Below, in pieces: positions 1-12,202 of a stretch of DNA of 64,000 nt. Source of the stretch: Caenorhabditis elegans. Taxonomy: Eukaryota; Nematoda; Chromadorea; Rhabditida; Rhabditidae. The translations under genes and the position numbers were made by a program. The notes under the pieces were generated by a model. It saw nothing but the letters and a program-made list of their open reading frames with translations. It was not told where the DNA came from and did not search any database. The DNA is taken from positions 9,610,001-9,674,000 of the forward strand of contig NC_003281.10 in assembly GCF_000002985.6 (NCBI RefSeq), in the 5' to 3' direction. Position 1 is the first letter of the stretch, and the number at the start of each line of letters is the position of its first letter.

Positions 1-2191
1 TTCGCGTTTTGTGGATAGAGCTCTGTGCACAATTTTATATAATGAAGTGCCGAGCAATGTAGATTCATGATATCATGAAGAACTCCCAAATTATAACTGA
101 TCCTGAATTAAATTGTATTATTATTACGTATAATTCAAGCCATTCCTTCTCGTACTTATAGTTTAAGGGATTGATAAAAGCGGCTTTTTTCAAAGCAGAA
201 TGAGAAGCAGCTGGTTTATTTCTGGCCAGAAGACCGATACCAATGTTGTTCCAGAGGCAACCGTTATAGTCACTCACATCTGCCGCAACACTGAAAATTT
301 TCATTTTTATTTCAAATTGGATATGAAGCAAAAACATTACCGATATTTATTCAAAGCAACGTCATGATCAGAGTGATTTTGCATTATGGATCCAATTGTT
401 AGAATAGCCTGAACTTTTCAATTTTAGAATTACATTTTATGGACGTTTTTCTTTTTATTTCATGACTGTGAAATTTTTGATACGTTTGTGACGAGATACA
501 AATAACAGTTGAAAATTCATCTGACCTGACTATTGGCTGGATCATAAGCCAAACAATTTCCAAGTTGAACAAATCCTTCTTGTACTTGTCCAGTTCTGAG
601 ATAAATCAACCCAAGTAGATTCATGACTTCTGTATTATCTGGTTGTAATTTTAATGATGATTTATAGGCAGCAATTGCACCCGAAGTGTCCCCAAGTTCT
701 TCACAAAGTCGACCCAGAAAGCAAATTAACGTGGCATCCTTGGCTATATCAGGTCTGAATTCAGAAGATTCGGTATTTGAAAAAAACGTATTGTTTACTT
801 CATTAGAATTGTCCTTGCAGATTCTACAGGATTGAACGTTTTCCCTTGCACCTTTTCAGCAGGAAAATGATAAATTGCTCGAGCGAGCCAATACCAAACT
901 TTTGGATTGTCTTTCATTACTTCACTTGCTTTTGTTAATTGTTCAACAGCAATTTGATGGCGACCAAGTAGGAAATTACATCTTCCAGTTTCATAAAAAT
1001 ATCTGTAATAAATAGATAATTATTTGAAATTTTCCTATATTTAAAGGTATTCCTTTACTGGTACAAGAAAGAAGTTGGCACCAACGAGTTTTGGCAAGTT
1101 TTGGCAACTCTCTTGTTGCATCTGACATTGAAATTGACATTTTATATATTATTTGTGAAGTTTTTTCAATTAAATTATATTAATTTACTGTAAAAAATGA
1201 CTGAAAATTAGAATTTGTATAGTTTGTTCGCAAAAACTTGAAACTATGCACTAAATTTTTTACTAAAAATCCTGGAAATTTCATAAACGTATTTTTCATT
1301 ATCAAAATAATAATTATGTGGAATATAGAACTTGTAGCTAGTACTGTGACTGAAATTGTGGCGAGACCCACTCAAAAAACAGCGTGTGCCTTTAATCGAA
1401 TTCTTACGAAATTACAATAGTTTTTCAACATTATTGTTAACAATAAATCACAGTAAATCGGTGACATGAAACCCTGAAAAGAATTTCATCGATTTTTAAT
1501 AGTTTTTAGTTTTCCAACAAATAAATTTGTTTTCAACGGAAAACTATAAAAATCGATGCGAATTATAATCGATATATCGAACGCGGCAACGAAAGTTCGA
1601 AGCTACAGTACTCTTTAAAGGCGCACACTTTTTTGGAAACAATAAACAAAAACTTGTCGTGTCGAGACCGGGTACCGTATTTTTGGCGCAAAAATCGTTA
1701 AATGAAGCGCACCTTTAAGGCAAAGTTTCCTTTTTTCACTAATTTACCATATACGGCCATATTCACCTTTTATTTTTGCCAGAAAGCTCATAAGCTTTAT
1801 GAAAGCATTCCATCGCTTCTTCAAGTTCTCCTTCATTTCTTGCAATTAGTCCACGAACATGAAAAGCAGCTTCATTTCTTTCAAGATATTTGCTTTGAAT
1901 TTCTCCAATTATTGATTTGCACTCAATATAGTCGCCTTGGGCAAAATAATGATACATTAGACCATTTAATGAGTTACAATCGAGAATTTCCACTCGTTTT
2001 GGAGCAGACGGAGCACGTTCTGGTGGAGGTGGTGGAACATCAAGGGATGTTGGTTCAGGTACTACTTCCTGATGAACAGAATTATAAACGAAAAAATGTT
2101 TCAAATTATTTCATTAACTCACTTCTGGATTGTCCTGTTCATTTGGAATAACGTCAGTTCCAATAATTTCATCTTGATTACTCGCTTCCAT
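1..2191 (-). CDS. bbs-4: BBS4, BBSome TPR subunit (partial, C-terminus off the left edge)
   Basis: BBS4 is a tetratricopeptide subunit of the BBSome, the coat-like complex that moves membrane cargo in cilia; in worms it acts in ciliated sensory neurons. Exons on the minus strand: 2123-2191, 1767-2068, 799-1002, 526-754, 341-408, 156-290 and 1-102, the last running out of the window. All splice sites are GT/AG and phases agree. Start MEASNQDEIIG follows no obvious SL acceptor. Successive TPR units are visible, for example AILTIGSIMQNHSDHDVALN and ISYNLGVLHDIMN, which align by eye with human BBS4. The 156/102 junction restores the TPR motif, so the longer read-through frame is an intron. Intron 2 (764 nt) carries a dispersed repeat. 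An X-box lies 51 bp upstream. Confidence 0.93.
1600..1730. repeat. Dispersed repeat fragment with GTCGAGACCGGGTACC core
   Basis: Within bbs-4 intron 2. The segment TTTAAAGGCGCACAC...GTCGAGACCGGGTACCG recurs with variation at about 18060-18140, 21690-21730 and 21855-21925. It is an abundant C. elegans dispersed repeat type and is not coding. Confidence 0.6.
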
Positions 2192-2241
2192 TTTTAATAA
2201 GCTATGCACCCTCAATAACTGCCTACGTCTTTCTCCTTGCC

Positions 2242-2255
2242 GTTGCCATGGAAAC
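2242..2255 (-). promoter_or_regulatory. X-box, DAF-19/RFX binding site upstream of bbs-4
   Basis: GTTGCCATGGAAAC matches the imperfect-palindrome RFX/DAF-19 X-box consensus of C. elegans cilia genes. It lies 51 bp 5' of the bbs-4 ATG, in the usual distance range, and sits in the 155-bp gap between the pri-1 stop codon and bbs-4. It indicates that bbs-4 has its own ciliary promoter and is not only read as part of a pri-1 transcript. Confidence 0.92.
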
Positions 2256-2295
2256 TCGCGGACGCCACATGCTATAAAAGGTCTCGAGAAAAAAA

Positions 2296-2301
2296 TTTAT
2301 T
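2296..2301 (-). terminator. Poly(A) signal of pri-1
   Basis: AATAAA on the minus strand, about 46 nt past the pri-1 stop and about 40 nt before the bbs-4 X-box. Confidence 0.6.
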
Positions 2302-2346
2302 GTTAAAGTAGAAATCATGTTACAGTATAAGAAAAATGAAAGTAAT

Positions 2347-4279
2347 TTATGAAATGCAAGCCGATACAAACTTTTCAAAGTTTTCAACGTAAGGTGCGAG
2401 AGCTCCATGCTTGTACGCCAGGAATTTTCGATTCTTCGAATCCTCGTTCTCGTCGTTTCCTCGTTCAGCCAAAAGACTGCTCAACTCTTCCACGACATGA
2501 CTGAAAGTTTTTGGATAATACTATTAGAGAGACGACTTTTTACTTACTCAATTCGAGGACATTTGCTTACATCGAACTCTTCAATTTTACCGACATTCAG
2601 AGGAACTGCAACGTTTCCGGTCTTTGGATGAATGCAGAATGGGGATTTGAGCAAGTGATTTGTTCCTGTAAAATGTGACCGTTTAGTACGAAATCAACGC
2701 AGTTTCATCGAAAAATTAGGAAAATAATTATTTTTTGTTCAGAAAGTTTCAATTTTTTGAAATCTGTAGGGTGAGAAATTCTAAGAAAAAAACTATTTTC
2801 GAAATAAAGGAAGTTTTCAGTATTTATCGTAATTTCCCAAGATTTTGACATGCCTTCTTAAAGGAGCACGGATTTATTCAGATGGGTCTCGGTGCGCAAA
2901 AAGTAATGGTTGTATTTTTTTTTCGCGCCGAGGCCCATCTGAATAAATCTGTGCACTTTCAAGAATGCATGTCGAAATTTTTTGAAATTATACAGTTTCT
3001 TTTTGATTTTGAAACTATTTTTAAATATGTAAAAAACATTTCACCTGTAGATACATTAACATCAAGACGTGGATAGCATCGTTGAAGAACAAAGTAGAGA
3101 AGATAATTTCGGTCGCGACCTTGCATTTTCTGAAAATTGATTTATCTATTTTCCGACTGTTATCTCAAAGCTTCCACTTACAAAATCGAGAAGACCGTCC
3201 TTCGGAGAAAGCGATTTGCGATAGTCGTCATCAAAAAGCCCACGAATCATGTTCCAGCGTTCTTGTGGAGTTTTGTAAGTCTCGGAAAGGCTACGCAAGT
3301 CATCTCTGCCTACTTCTGACATAAACTTGTACTCTGTGATAAAATCTTCCTTATCCAGCCATCCCTGGTCATAGATCATCTTCTCGAAAACTCCATCTTT
3401 CAATGCAACGTTAAACGCGTCACGCACAATCGGCGGAACTTTCGTCATTTTGGCCCGACCTTCAGTCACCTCACATTGGCCATTTTTCTGTAAAATGAAT
3501 TTTTTATTCTAATTTGGACAAAGAAGTTCTCGAACCTTGAACAAATTGAGTCTGGTCGCGATTGCAGATCTTTGATAATTGTTCAACATCCTCGCTTTTT
3601 TGTCACCGACCCAACAATGTACTCCACGTCTACCAGAGAAGACCCACATTCGTGCTTTGAAATCGAACATATCTTCCAGTTGGAAATCCAAGATTTTAAC
3701 AGCGAGAACCATGAATTTCCAGCATTTTGGGCAGACGGTGGCATCTCTGAAAAATTAGAAAATCGAAAAGTGGGTTACAGATCATCTTAATAATGCCCTC
3801 AAATAACTATCTTTGCTAAATATATCAATATAAAAATAGAGATACGCGGAAACGGGATTTTCGTAAACTCTTACTTGCAACAATTACGAACTGGATCGTA
3901 GTCGGTCAAATCGATATCAAAAACCAATTCTCGTTCCACAGCTTGATAATCTGTATGTCTCTTGTTATTAATTGGCTCGTGATTGTAGACAGCTCCAATA
4001 TCAAGTTTTTCCGGGTTAGTACTTGAAAGTGCTTTGAAAAATGCGTGTTCGTCATTGTAACTACGATATCTGATATGAACGTCATCTGCCAGAATGAATG
4101 CGAATTCTCGGCGGTTGAAATAGTCTCCGTTATCTGCAAATTTCAAATTTCGTTAAGAAAATCGAAATTCGAAACTCACTTTGTCCGTAGCGGAGCCATT
4201 TTGTGAATGGTTTGACTGGGAAGAAGTTTTTGTAGTATATTGGCAAATCTTGTGGAAGTCTGATGGAGTTATAAGACAT
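2347..4279 (-). CDS. pri-1: DNA primase small (catalytic) subunit
   Basis: Catalytic subunit of the DNA polymerase alpha-primase complex, which makes RNA primers for nuclear DNA replication. Exons: 4180-4279, 3875-4133, 3536-3746, 3182-3487, 3045-3129, 2548-2665, 2347-2500, giving 410 aa, close to the usual family size of about 420. The active-site motif FDIDLTDYD (Asp106 and Asp108) and the zinc cysteines CC...CPKC (about residues 118-128) are intact, followed by SGRRGVHCWVGDKKAR, the SGxxGxHxW primase motif. The start MSYNSIRLPQDLP lies 2 nt after a TTTTCAG acceptor, as expected for a trans-spliced gene. It is divergent from the 201-aa gene at 4491. Intron 5 carries a fold-back repeat. Confidence 0.95.
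2847..2973. repeat. Fold-back element in pri-1 intron 5
   Basis: Two arms of about 56 bp (2847-2902 and 2915-2973) are inverted copies, both reading GACATGC...ATTTATTCAGATGGG...CTCGG, separated by about 12 nt. They would form a long hairpin in the intron. The form is that of a small palindromic, MITE-like repeat. Confidence 0.85.
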
Positions 4280-4490
4280 TTCTGAAAAGAAAAAAAACTA
4301 TAAATATTTGGTTCAATTGAAATTCAAGCTAAAAAAAGATGAAATCCTCAAGAAATAGGCACATATGTAGTGCGGTAAACTGGTTTAAATTCCAATTTCG
4401 CGGCGTGTACAACAGGGCGCGTTTGCATTATTTTATTTTTCTCTAAAAGACCATTTTCTCTCCATTTCTATACTCATTTTCAGTGTACAA
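4280..4490. promoter_or_regulatory. Shared divergent promoter, pri-1 / 201-aa gene
   Basis: 211 bp separate the two start codons. The interval includes a GC-rich block near 4400-4425 (GGCGCG). Both genes have a TTTTCAG acceptor just before the ATG. A bidirectional promoter is inferred from spacing only. Confidence 0.5.
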
Positions 4491-5284
4491 ATGAATTCAA
4501 TAAAACATTCTACGGAAATTCCATCGACCAGTAAGCTGTCAGATAAGCAAATAATTAATTAATATAAAATAATTGCAGGTACCCAATCACTAGTATTCGA
4601 ATTCACGAATTTGGACGATTTGTACGGATTTTTGAATATTCTCCAGTGTCGTGAAGAATATTCGTTTGCTCAAATACGTGCCTTCTATAATATTCCCGTC
4701 GATAAGGTAACTAATTTATCTTCTATTGCCAGAAGTTATTATATTTAAGCTTCAGAAACTTCTTGTCAACATCCAAGTGAAAAATCCGGCACAAAATCTC
4801 GATTATGCTTGGGAAAGACGTTTGAAACACCATTTCCGATACATGCTTGATCTCGAAAAGCTCATGTGGAACTTGTCTACTCTAGGTGGCGCTTATTCAG
4901 CTATGGGAGATTTCGATGCAAATTATGTAAGTTATCAGTTTACACTTTAGTTTAACGCTAGCTTTTCAGGCGAAAGTCGCTGCAAAAATTACTGCTCATC
5001 AAATCAACTTAGCGAAAAAATATGGAGATCCAGTTATTCTTGCACGATGCTACCTGTATACCGCCCTCGCAGAAGCACAACTCGGAAATCTCTCGCATGC
5101 TGTTAATATTGTTAGGTTGGATTCTTGAAAGTAGAAAAGGCTTATTTACGTGGTCAATTTCAGAGCAATTTATCACTGGGCCAAACAGAATCCGAACACG
5201 GATATTGTACAAAGATGCTGCGAAGGAGTCTATCAGAAGCTTCGAGCTATTCATATTTTCGGAAAAGCTAGTTCGAACAAGTGA
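4491..5284 (+). CDS. Conserved 201-aa helical protein of unknown function
   Basis: Five exons: 4491-4530, 4579-4706, 4756-4926, 4970-5115, 5164-5284; phases agree and the product is 201 aa (MNSIKHSTEIP... to ...FGKASSNK). I think this is the locus called F58A4.6. It is mostly helical: the stretches WNLSTLGGAYSAMGDFDANY and YLYTALAEAQLGNLSHAV look like TPR-type helix pairs, suggesting a scaffold role. No catalytic motif, signal peptide or membrane segment is seen. The start follows a TTTTCAG acceptor by 8 nt. AATAAA at 5288-5293 is its likely poly(A) signal. Function not assigned. Confidence 0.88.
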
Positions 5285-5435
5285 TTAAATAAAATGTTCT
5301 CATTTACAAGTAATGAATCTTTATTATTTGACAAATAGTAAACGTGTTCACGGTACACAAAAGATCAAACAGCGCTAAAATTGATGAGATAAATATGGCT
5401 TGAAGATCGAAAAATGAGTATTGCAAATATTGTTA
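5285..5435. terminator. Convergent 3' ends with opposed poly(A) signals
   Basis: AATAAA on the plus strand at 5288-5293 serves the 201-aa gene. AATAAA on the minus strand at 5320-5325 lies 111 nt past the hcp-3 stop. The signals are only 26 bp apart, so the two 3' UTRs very likely overlap. Confidence 0.7.
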
Positions 5436-6453
5436 TCAGAGATGTCGAAGGCAGAGACGTCTGTATAACTGAATATCCGTTGTCATGAGTGTGACACGTT
5501 TCGCATGGGTGGATATAAGAGACGATCCTTCGAACATTTCGACCAAAAATGCTTCCGCCGCTTCTTGAAGAGCACTGATGGCGTCAGAACGAATACGGCA
5601 GTCGGCGCCAAATGGAGTGGAAGTCTGCATAATTTCGCGGACGAGGCGTGCGAACGGAGCCTGAAATTTGGAATTGTTTTAATATAGTTTAAATAAAGTA
5701 AAAATTGTATACCTTTTGAATCAGAAGGTCTTCAGTTTTTTGGTACTTGCGGATCTCTTCCAATGCCTTCTGGCCCGGTCTATAACGTCTCGTTTTGGTG
5801 ACTCTGTTCCTTCCGGCTCTCATCCGCACGCGATCGGAGCTCGATGGGCCAGTTCTATTACCACGATCGGGGTTCGATGGGCCAGCTCTATTTCCATCGC
5901 CATTTGTTCCATCCATAGAATAGTTTTCTTCGTCGGAGCTATCGTGTCGACGGTATGAGGGCATATGATGACGGCCGTGGGAGTAATCGACAAGATTCGT
6001 GGAATTTCTGCCGACCTGAAATAAATTTTATGTTGTTTGAAATCATACAAAATTGAAACTAACCGTGAAATCCATAGACGAAGCTCTTCTCCGAGCTTGC
6101 TCTTTTCGCGCGTGATATTCGTCTTCGGCTTGCTTCAACTTCAAGACATATTGATTCCGTTTGCCTGTGACCAATCGAATTTTGTGGATGTGCGCTTCAG
6201 TGTAGTCGTTGGCTGCATCATCCTCAAGCTCCTTCTTATACTGGTTCAGAATGTCGATCAAATCGTTGACACCTGCGGCGCTTGTGTTGAATCCCGGCAC
6301 TGAAGTGACTCTGAAACAGCAGACATTAATTTGTAGCACGAAAACAAAAATCATCACTTACCTTTGCATGTCATGTTTGAGACGTTGCATGATCCTTGTG
6401 ACGCTCTCATTTTGCTCGGCGATTTCCTCAATAATTGGGGTGTCATCGGCCAT
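5436..6453 (-). CDS. hcp-3: Centromeric histone H3 variant (CENP-A)
   Basis: CENP-A of the holocentric worm chromosome, which replaces H3 in centromeric nucleosomes and directs kinetochore assembly. Exons: 6362-6453, 6064-6310, 5713-6015, 5436-5660, giving 288 aa. The N-terminal tail is very long (about 190 aa), first acidic/helical ([20 protein letters not shown]), then Arg/Ser/Asp/Gly rich with [14 protein letters not shown] and related units. The C-terminal histone fold is clear: [20 protein letters not shown], then [15 protein letters not shown] and the end [20 protein letters not shown]. An acceptor 17-18 nt before the ATG is a candidate trans-splice site. It is convergent with the 201-aa gene. 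Confidence 0.96.
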
Positions 6454-9400
6454 TGTTCGAAGATTATCCTGATAAAATATAAAATTTAGAAAACTGAAGC
6501 TAAATTAAGACGATTTGTTTGAAGGTTAAAAAGGAATTAAAGAAGCAATAAATGCGAACGCAGTTTAAATAAGTAACGATTGGCGGCGAGAGACGCAGGG
6601 AAATACGCAGACGACATCACGCTAAAGTGCACACAAAACAACATAAATGACGGACTCAACCCCGGGGGTCGCCTAATTAATCAATATTTGGGTCTTATAA
6701 AAATTTAGTTCAGCTGATTGAACAATTGTGTTGTTTTTTTCGAAAAAAAAACGATTCTTCATAAATATTCCATCAAAACTTCACGAAACTTGGACTGCCT
6801 TGGGCTGTGTCTCGCATACAGCGATAATATATAATATGAGATTAGCTGTATAATTTTTTATCGAGATAACTTTGGAAAGTGCAGTGAAAAAACAAATATT
6901 CGCCGGAGAAGACAATGATTCGGTGTTTTTCACGACACTCTGGAGCTTTAACACACAAAAATGTAAAAATAGTCTGATACAAAAAGGAAAAAAAAAGAAA
7001 AAAAATCAAAATAATTCCTAATTTTAGGTGACAATAATCTGAGAGTCACCATCAACAGACAAAAGAAAATTCTAGAAAAGAAAAACCAAATTTTCGCGCT
7101 TCCGCGCGCTTTGAAAAACTAAAATGTGCAAGTAACACGAGAGATGCGCCAGCAACTTCCGCTTGCGCGGAAGGCGATTATTCAAGCAGGTCTAGAAATA
7201 ATAATTAGAGCTAATATTCTCTTATAATCGAAGAACGCTTAAAACTTCGCTGCAAAAAAATTATAATAAATTTATATTTGGACCTGGTAATCCAGTGTTC
7301 GATAAGCCGAGTCTACTGCAATGACATAGCACAAGTTTTCAATTCGAATCACGTGGTCTCATGAGACGTCTCATAACTGATCTATAGTTTTAAATAGGAT
7401 TTTTTATATATGATATTAAAAAAATTCAAAAAATTTTTCGGCCGGAAAAGTGTGCCTGCTAACCGAGTGACAATGGTTGGAAACTACGTCTCAATTACCG
7501 CTTTTTTCCATGTTTTTTCCCATCAAAACAGCGAAAAATCGAAAAATGAAACACTTGATCCTGACACCAAGTGATTCAGGAAAGGCTCGTAACTAGCAAA
7601 CCTATTTTATTTCGATGAGCTTTCCGAAGCTTGTTGAAAACATATAAGCCAACTTTTATAATTTTAAAATACCAAAAAAGTCTAAAATGCCAAAAAATTC
7701 GGCTAATCGCTCTGTTTGAATTTGAATTCCCTCCAAAACAAGAACTGCAATACCAATTAGCAAATTGCTCCGCACACTTTTCCACCAATCAGACAAAAAG
7801 GGCGGAGTCCGGAAACGCTGATTGGTTTCTTTCTTTATTTTTTATTTCTTTTCAAATACCATTATCCCGATAGAACGATAGACATGACATGTTTTGCAAA
7901 GTTAATACTAAACTTGTTTCCAAAAAAAAGTGTACGTGTTCCGTGTTGATTCATTTTCCTTTCCAATTCTGTGTCTTTAGAATTTTCAAAACACCAACAC
8001 ACACACACACACGGAAACCTCTTCAATATCACTTTTGCAGTATTGTCTCTCTCTTTTCTACATTCTGCCCAAAAAAAGATTGAACACATGAAGAAATATT
8101 CGCGACGACGAATGGGGTGACAAACTGTGTAAGAATACTATCACAATGATGCGTAAAATGCTTTCGTGACGTCTGTCACTAAACAATTGAATTTTATGAG
8201 CGCGTCGAGATGTTCTCAGTGAAAGGAAACATTTTTAGGTGTACATAATTGGCACAGAAATCATAAGGAAAAAAATCGAAAAAAAAACCAAAACTGCAGC
8301 TGAATGAATTTGAATTCTTGAATTTCAAAACCTACGGAGTCGGTCAATATTCTATTCGTTCACGGTTTTACAGTGATTTGCTTGAGCTGTTCGAATAACT
8401 CAAAAGATATGTTAGCAAAATATTTTCAACTGACCAGATGTTGCAAATTACTTTTTCTACATTTTTATTTATGTCAAAATTATTATATAACTCTATTTCG
8501 GATCAAGTTACAGCAGCTGAGGTCCTCCTCAGACTTTCATAATTCATGTTTCATGCTTCGTATACTTTTTCCTGATCAATTTTTTACACAACAATAAATT
8601 GCAAAATGTAGGCATTTTTATGGAAAACATTTTCATATTAAACTTTGTTCCATGAAAACACCCAGTTTCAAAGTTGTGGTCTATTTAGAAATTCGATTCA
8701 AGAACTTGCCCGCCGGATGTCAGCAGCTTCAACTATTTTCAAAATAGAGTTTTATAAATTTGACATTAATATATATGTAGACCAGATAATTTGGAACATT
8801 TAGGTAGTTTAATGTATATTGCTAGCTATTATACATAGTTATTGAGTTATAAGTGTTTGAACAACTCAAGCACACCAGGCAATTAATTCATGGTGCATCA
8901 CAAAAACGGCCATTCATAAGGCGCAAATTGCAAAAATTTTCGAGTCGCGGTGTATGCATCGTGCTTCCACAAAGCCAATACTGTGTAGTTCCTGATGGAC
9001 ATCTTGCAAATTATCTATGATCTAGTGACCAATATTCCCATCTGTTTGATTCGAACATCCTTCACCAATCCTCTTCCACATCCTGGCGCCAACTCAACCT
9101 CGAAGATCATCCGACCAAAAACACATGTCGATGGCATCCCGACCCCGTCGGTGCCCATCCACGTGCCCATCGTTTCTCTCGTTTCCTCCTCTCCGAAAGC
9201 CTGATGATCGTCGAACGAGTGCGTCAGAGACGCAGAGATATGTTCGGCGCTTCGCCTCCTTTTTTGCGACGAGAGCTACAGAGAAACGAAGAAATAGGAA
9301 AAGTATAGAGAAATTGTGAGATATAGAGAGATAGTGAACATGAGAGAGTAAGCAATAGAGAGAGAGAAGGAGGCGCCCGCTCCCTCAACCCCTAAGACCA

Positions 9401-9840
9401 TTGAGGCGCTGCTGCTGGCCTTTAACATTTATGTGAGTGTGTGTGTGTGAGTGTGGTGTGTTTCTCGTCAGCTCCTTCTTCTCTTTTCCATCTCTTTTTT
9501 TTCCAATTTCTCCCTTTCTCATCTCAACCCCATGTTGCCTGTGTTGCTGCAGCAAACCGATCAGTCCACCACCACCACCGCTGTCTTCGTCGTCGTCGCC
9601 GCCGCGAAAAACTTTTTTCTCCCAAATGATTCGGAGCGTCGTCCCCCCCCAGCCCAGTCAGCCAGTCAGTCAGCCTGTGTATATGTCTATTTGTCTCGCA
9701 GTCTCTCTTCGCGCCCGGCTCCCCCATCTCTCGTCCCGCCGACGAACGTATTTCGATCGTCTCGTTTTTTCGGTTGTGTACCCCAATATCTAAATCTAGT
9801 CGCGATTGAACACCTGACCTATTCTGTCAAATCACACACA
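6454..9840. other. Intergenic region between hcp-3 and hlh-11, no gene supported
   Basis: Mostly AT-rich DNA without a credible open frame. It holds a short perfect hairpin CTTCCGC/GCGGAAG near 7157-7174, a CCAAT-type inverted pair near 7783-7830, and from about 9050 to 9840 a GC- and pyrimidine-rich island that probably contains the hlh-11 promoter. Overlapping plus-strand frames in 9437-9855 are low-complexity Pro/Ser/Phe translations of CT-rich DNA. Confidence 0.6.
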
Positions 9841-12202
9841 CCCTTGCGTCTGTGACGACATTTATTTGCAACATGTTTCATATTGAATTCCATATGGTAA
9901 GAGTTCCATTTTTTTGATCAACAAGTTTCCTCTTGTTTGGAAAAATCTATGAAAAAGTTAATAATATTAATATAGTACCCATTATTACGAGTATTCAGGT
10001 GAACCCTCTTTCCATTTGACCTCCAAAAATTGCGGGAGTAGAAAACAGTAAGTCCCCACAATTTTAGAGGGGGTCTACCTCTATGATCTTACTGTACTCG
10101 ACCATCATATCGTTCTTCCTAGATTTCTGATTTTCTGCCTCAAGTTTGTTATGATTCCATATGTTGTTATGTTTCTTTTTATCTTTTAGCTTTCTTTGTC
10201 TTCCCCCCGATAAATTATTTTATCTCTTATCTCACTCACTGTCTGGCTCGCGCCTACCGTATCATCGGAAACGAGCGTTTACGTTTGCCCCTTCGCTAGA
10301 CAAGGTCTCGAAACGAAACGAGACGCGAACTGCAAACTTTTCTCCGTCTGTTTCTCCGTTGCGTCCAAATCTTCTTAAATCACTCTCTCCCTCTCTCACT
10401 CCACTCACAGCTGTTTGTGACCCCAACCAACAAAACTGGGGGCCGCGCCATCAGGTGTTTTCCCCATCCATCCATCTGTCTCTAATTCTCAGGATCCCTT
10501 CAGAAAATGTTTCTTGGATCGGTTGATGGGGAAGATCGCAACAAAATCCCTTAACCTTTATTTTGAATGATAACAGATCATTACCGTCCGAATAGTTCTC
10601 GATGTCGTTTTGTTCAGTGTCTTTCTCTTTTACTACGCCTTTGAACTGATCTCTTTGCCGATTTTGGTGATGTTTTGTGATCTTATAAGAACTATAGTGA
10701 GTATGACTATGAAAAATTGTTCCCAACCTTTAACGCGGTTTCAACTAAATCTTGACCAAGTTTTTCCGAAGTTTTGCCAAAACTATGGACGAACTTTATA
10801 TGTATGTTATACACAAAAATTTAGGCAGGAAATTGCCTCCAAAAATTGAGAAATCTTCCTCTGAAATCTCCAATATTTTCACGATTAGACTCTATTAACC
10901 TATGTTCTATTAAGTATTTCATAAATCTACTACCAAATGTTTTCTAACTTTAGATACTTTGCGTGTTGCTCTATGTGCCCAGCTGTTCTCCCATAAATGC
11001 CAAACTTGACCAACTAGATCATCCCGTACACTTGCACACTACAGCTGATCAAACTTTTGTTTCTTTTTTAGTTTTATGATTATTATGTGAGAAGTAACTA
11101 ACTTTTCGTAATTACCAAGAATTCTTAAACTAACTGGTCAACTGCTTTTTGTTGACTTGTCAATGGGTTCCAGGGAGCCCTCATTGTAAAAAACATATGG
11201 TAAGTGCAATTGGCTATCGTCTATAAGCTCAAGGAAGTTGGAACCAATTTTTTGTTGATATTTTTTTCTGTTTTGTCTTCTCCATTCCGTTTGAGAATCA
11301 GTTTGTGTGTTCATCGCTCTCTCGTTTCTCCGATAAATCGCTAATCAACATTTTTTCTCGGTTTTTTAAGAAAGTAGAAAGATCAAAACATCAAGAGCTC
11401 ATATTTCATTTCTTGGGGTGAAATCTTGAAATCTAGCCTTAAATTCTTTTTTTTTTCTTTCTTTTTTTTTTTTTAAGACCGATTTATTCTTGGTTCTTCA
11501 TATTTTATCAAGAGAGAATCTGAGCAAGTCCGTTTGTAACTTTTGAAAGACGTTTTGTGATTCTGCAAATTTATAGAGAACTGATTGTTATTAAAACATG
11601 GACTCTGTCGGCTTCACGAGATAAGCTCATCGTCAGTTAAAAATAATTTCATTACAAGAAACTTTCGGTTTCTAATTCCAATTTTGGCAATGTTCTGATG
11701 TTTCGATTACTCCCAAACTCTGATCATTCAAATTAGTATCATGAAACATTTTAAGTAAAAGTTGTTGCATTAAACACCTGAAAATGGATCACCTGTTCTT
11801 TCCCTCTCATTTTTTCAATTATAAACCCTTCAGTTTTTCTATTTTCTATACATTTAAAACCTATTTCATCTGCTACACTGAAACTGCCCTCTTCCTCACG
11901 CCTTTTTCATTTAATTTACATATACATTGGTACCTACCGTATGAAATAGACGAACTGCCCGATTTTGAATTATAAGTCGGTGTGTTTCGACCCTCGATTG
12001 CTTCCTCTTTCCCCTCATGTGTCTGTGTAAAACATGCCATATGACACACTGACAAACTCTTTTTTTTTTCGATCTTTCCCCTTCAAGAATTTTCGTGAAG
12101 CATCAGCTGTTGGTTTTTTGTCGCAAATAATTCCAATTTTGTAAAGTTTCAGGTAATCCAGACGGCTCCCATCGTCCCTTCGTAGTCTCCGTAGTACTAA
12201 CA
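9841..12202 (+). other. Candidate 5' leader exons of hlh-11
   Basis: Three splice-site patterns suggest noncoding leader exons. One ends at 9896 (CATATG|GTAAGA). A 27-nt exon at 11173-11199 lies between TTCCAG and CATATG|GTAAGT. Another at 12153-12202 lies between GTTTCAG and ACA|GTAAGT. They would join to the acceptor at 12480, 18 nt before the hlh-11 ATG. This rests on splice-site appearance only. Confidence 0.4.

Noticed and set aside
9437-9855. Overlapping plus-strand frames of 118-134 codons
   Set aside because: CT-rich low-complexity DNA open in several frames at once, no splice context; better explained as promoter DNA of hlh-11.
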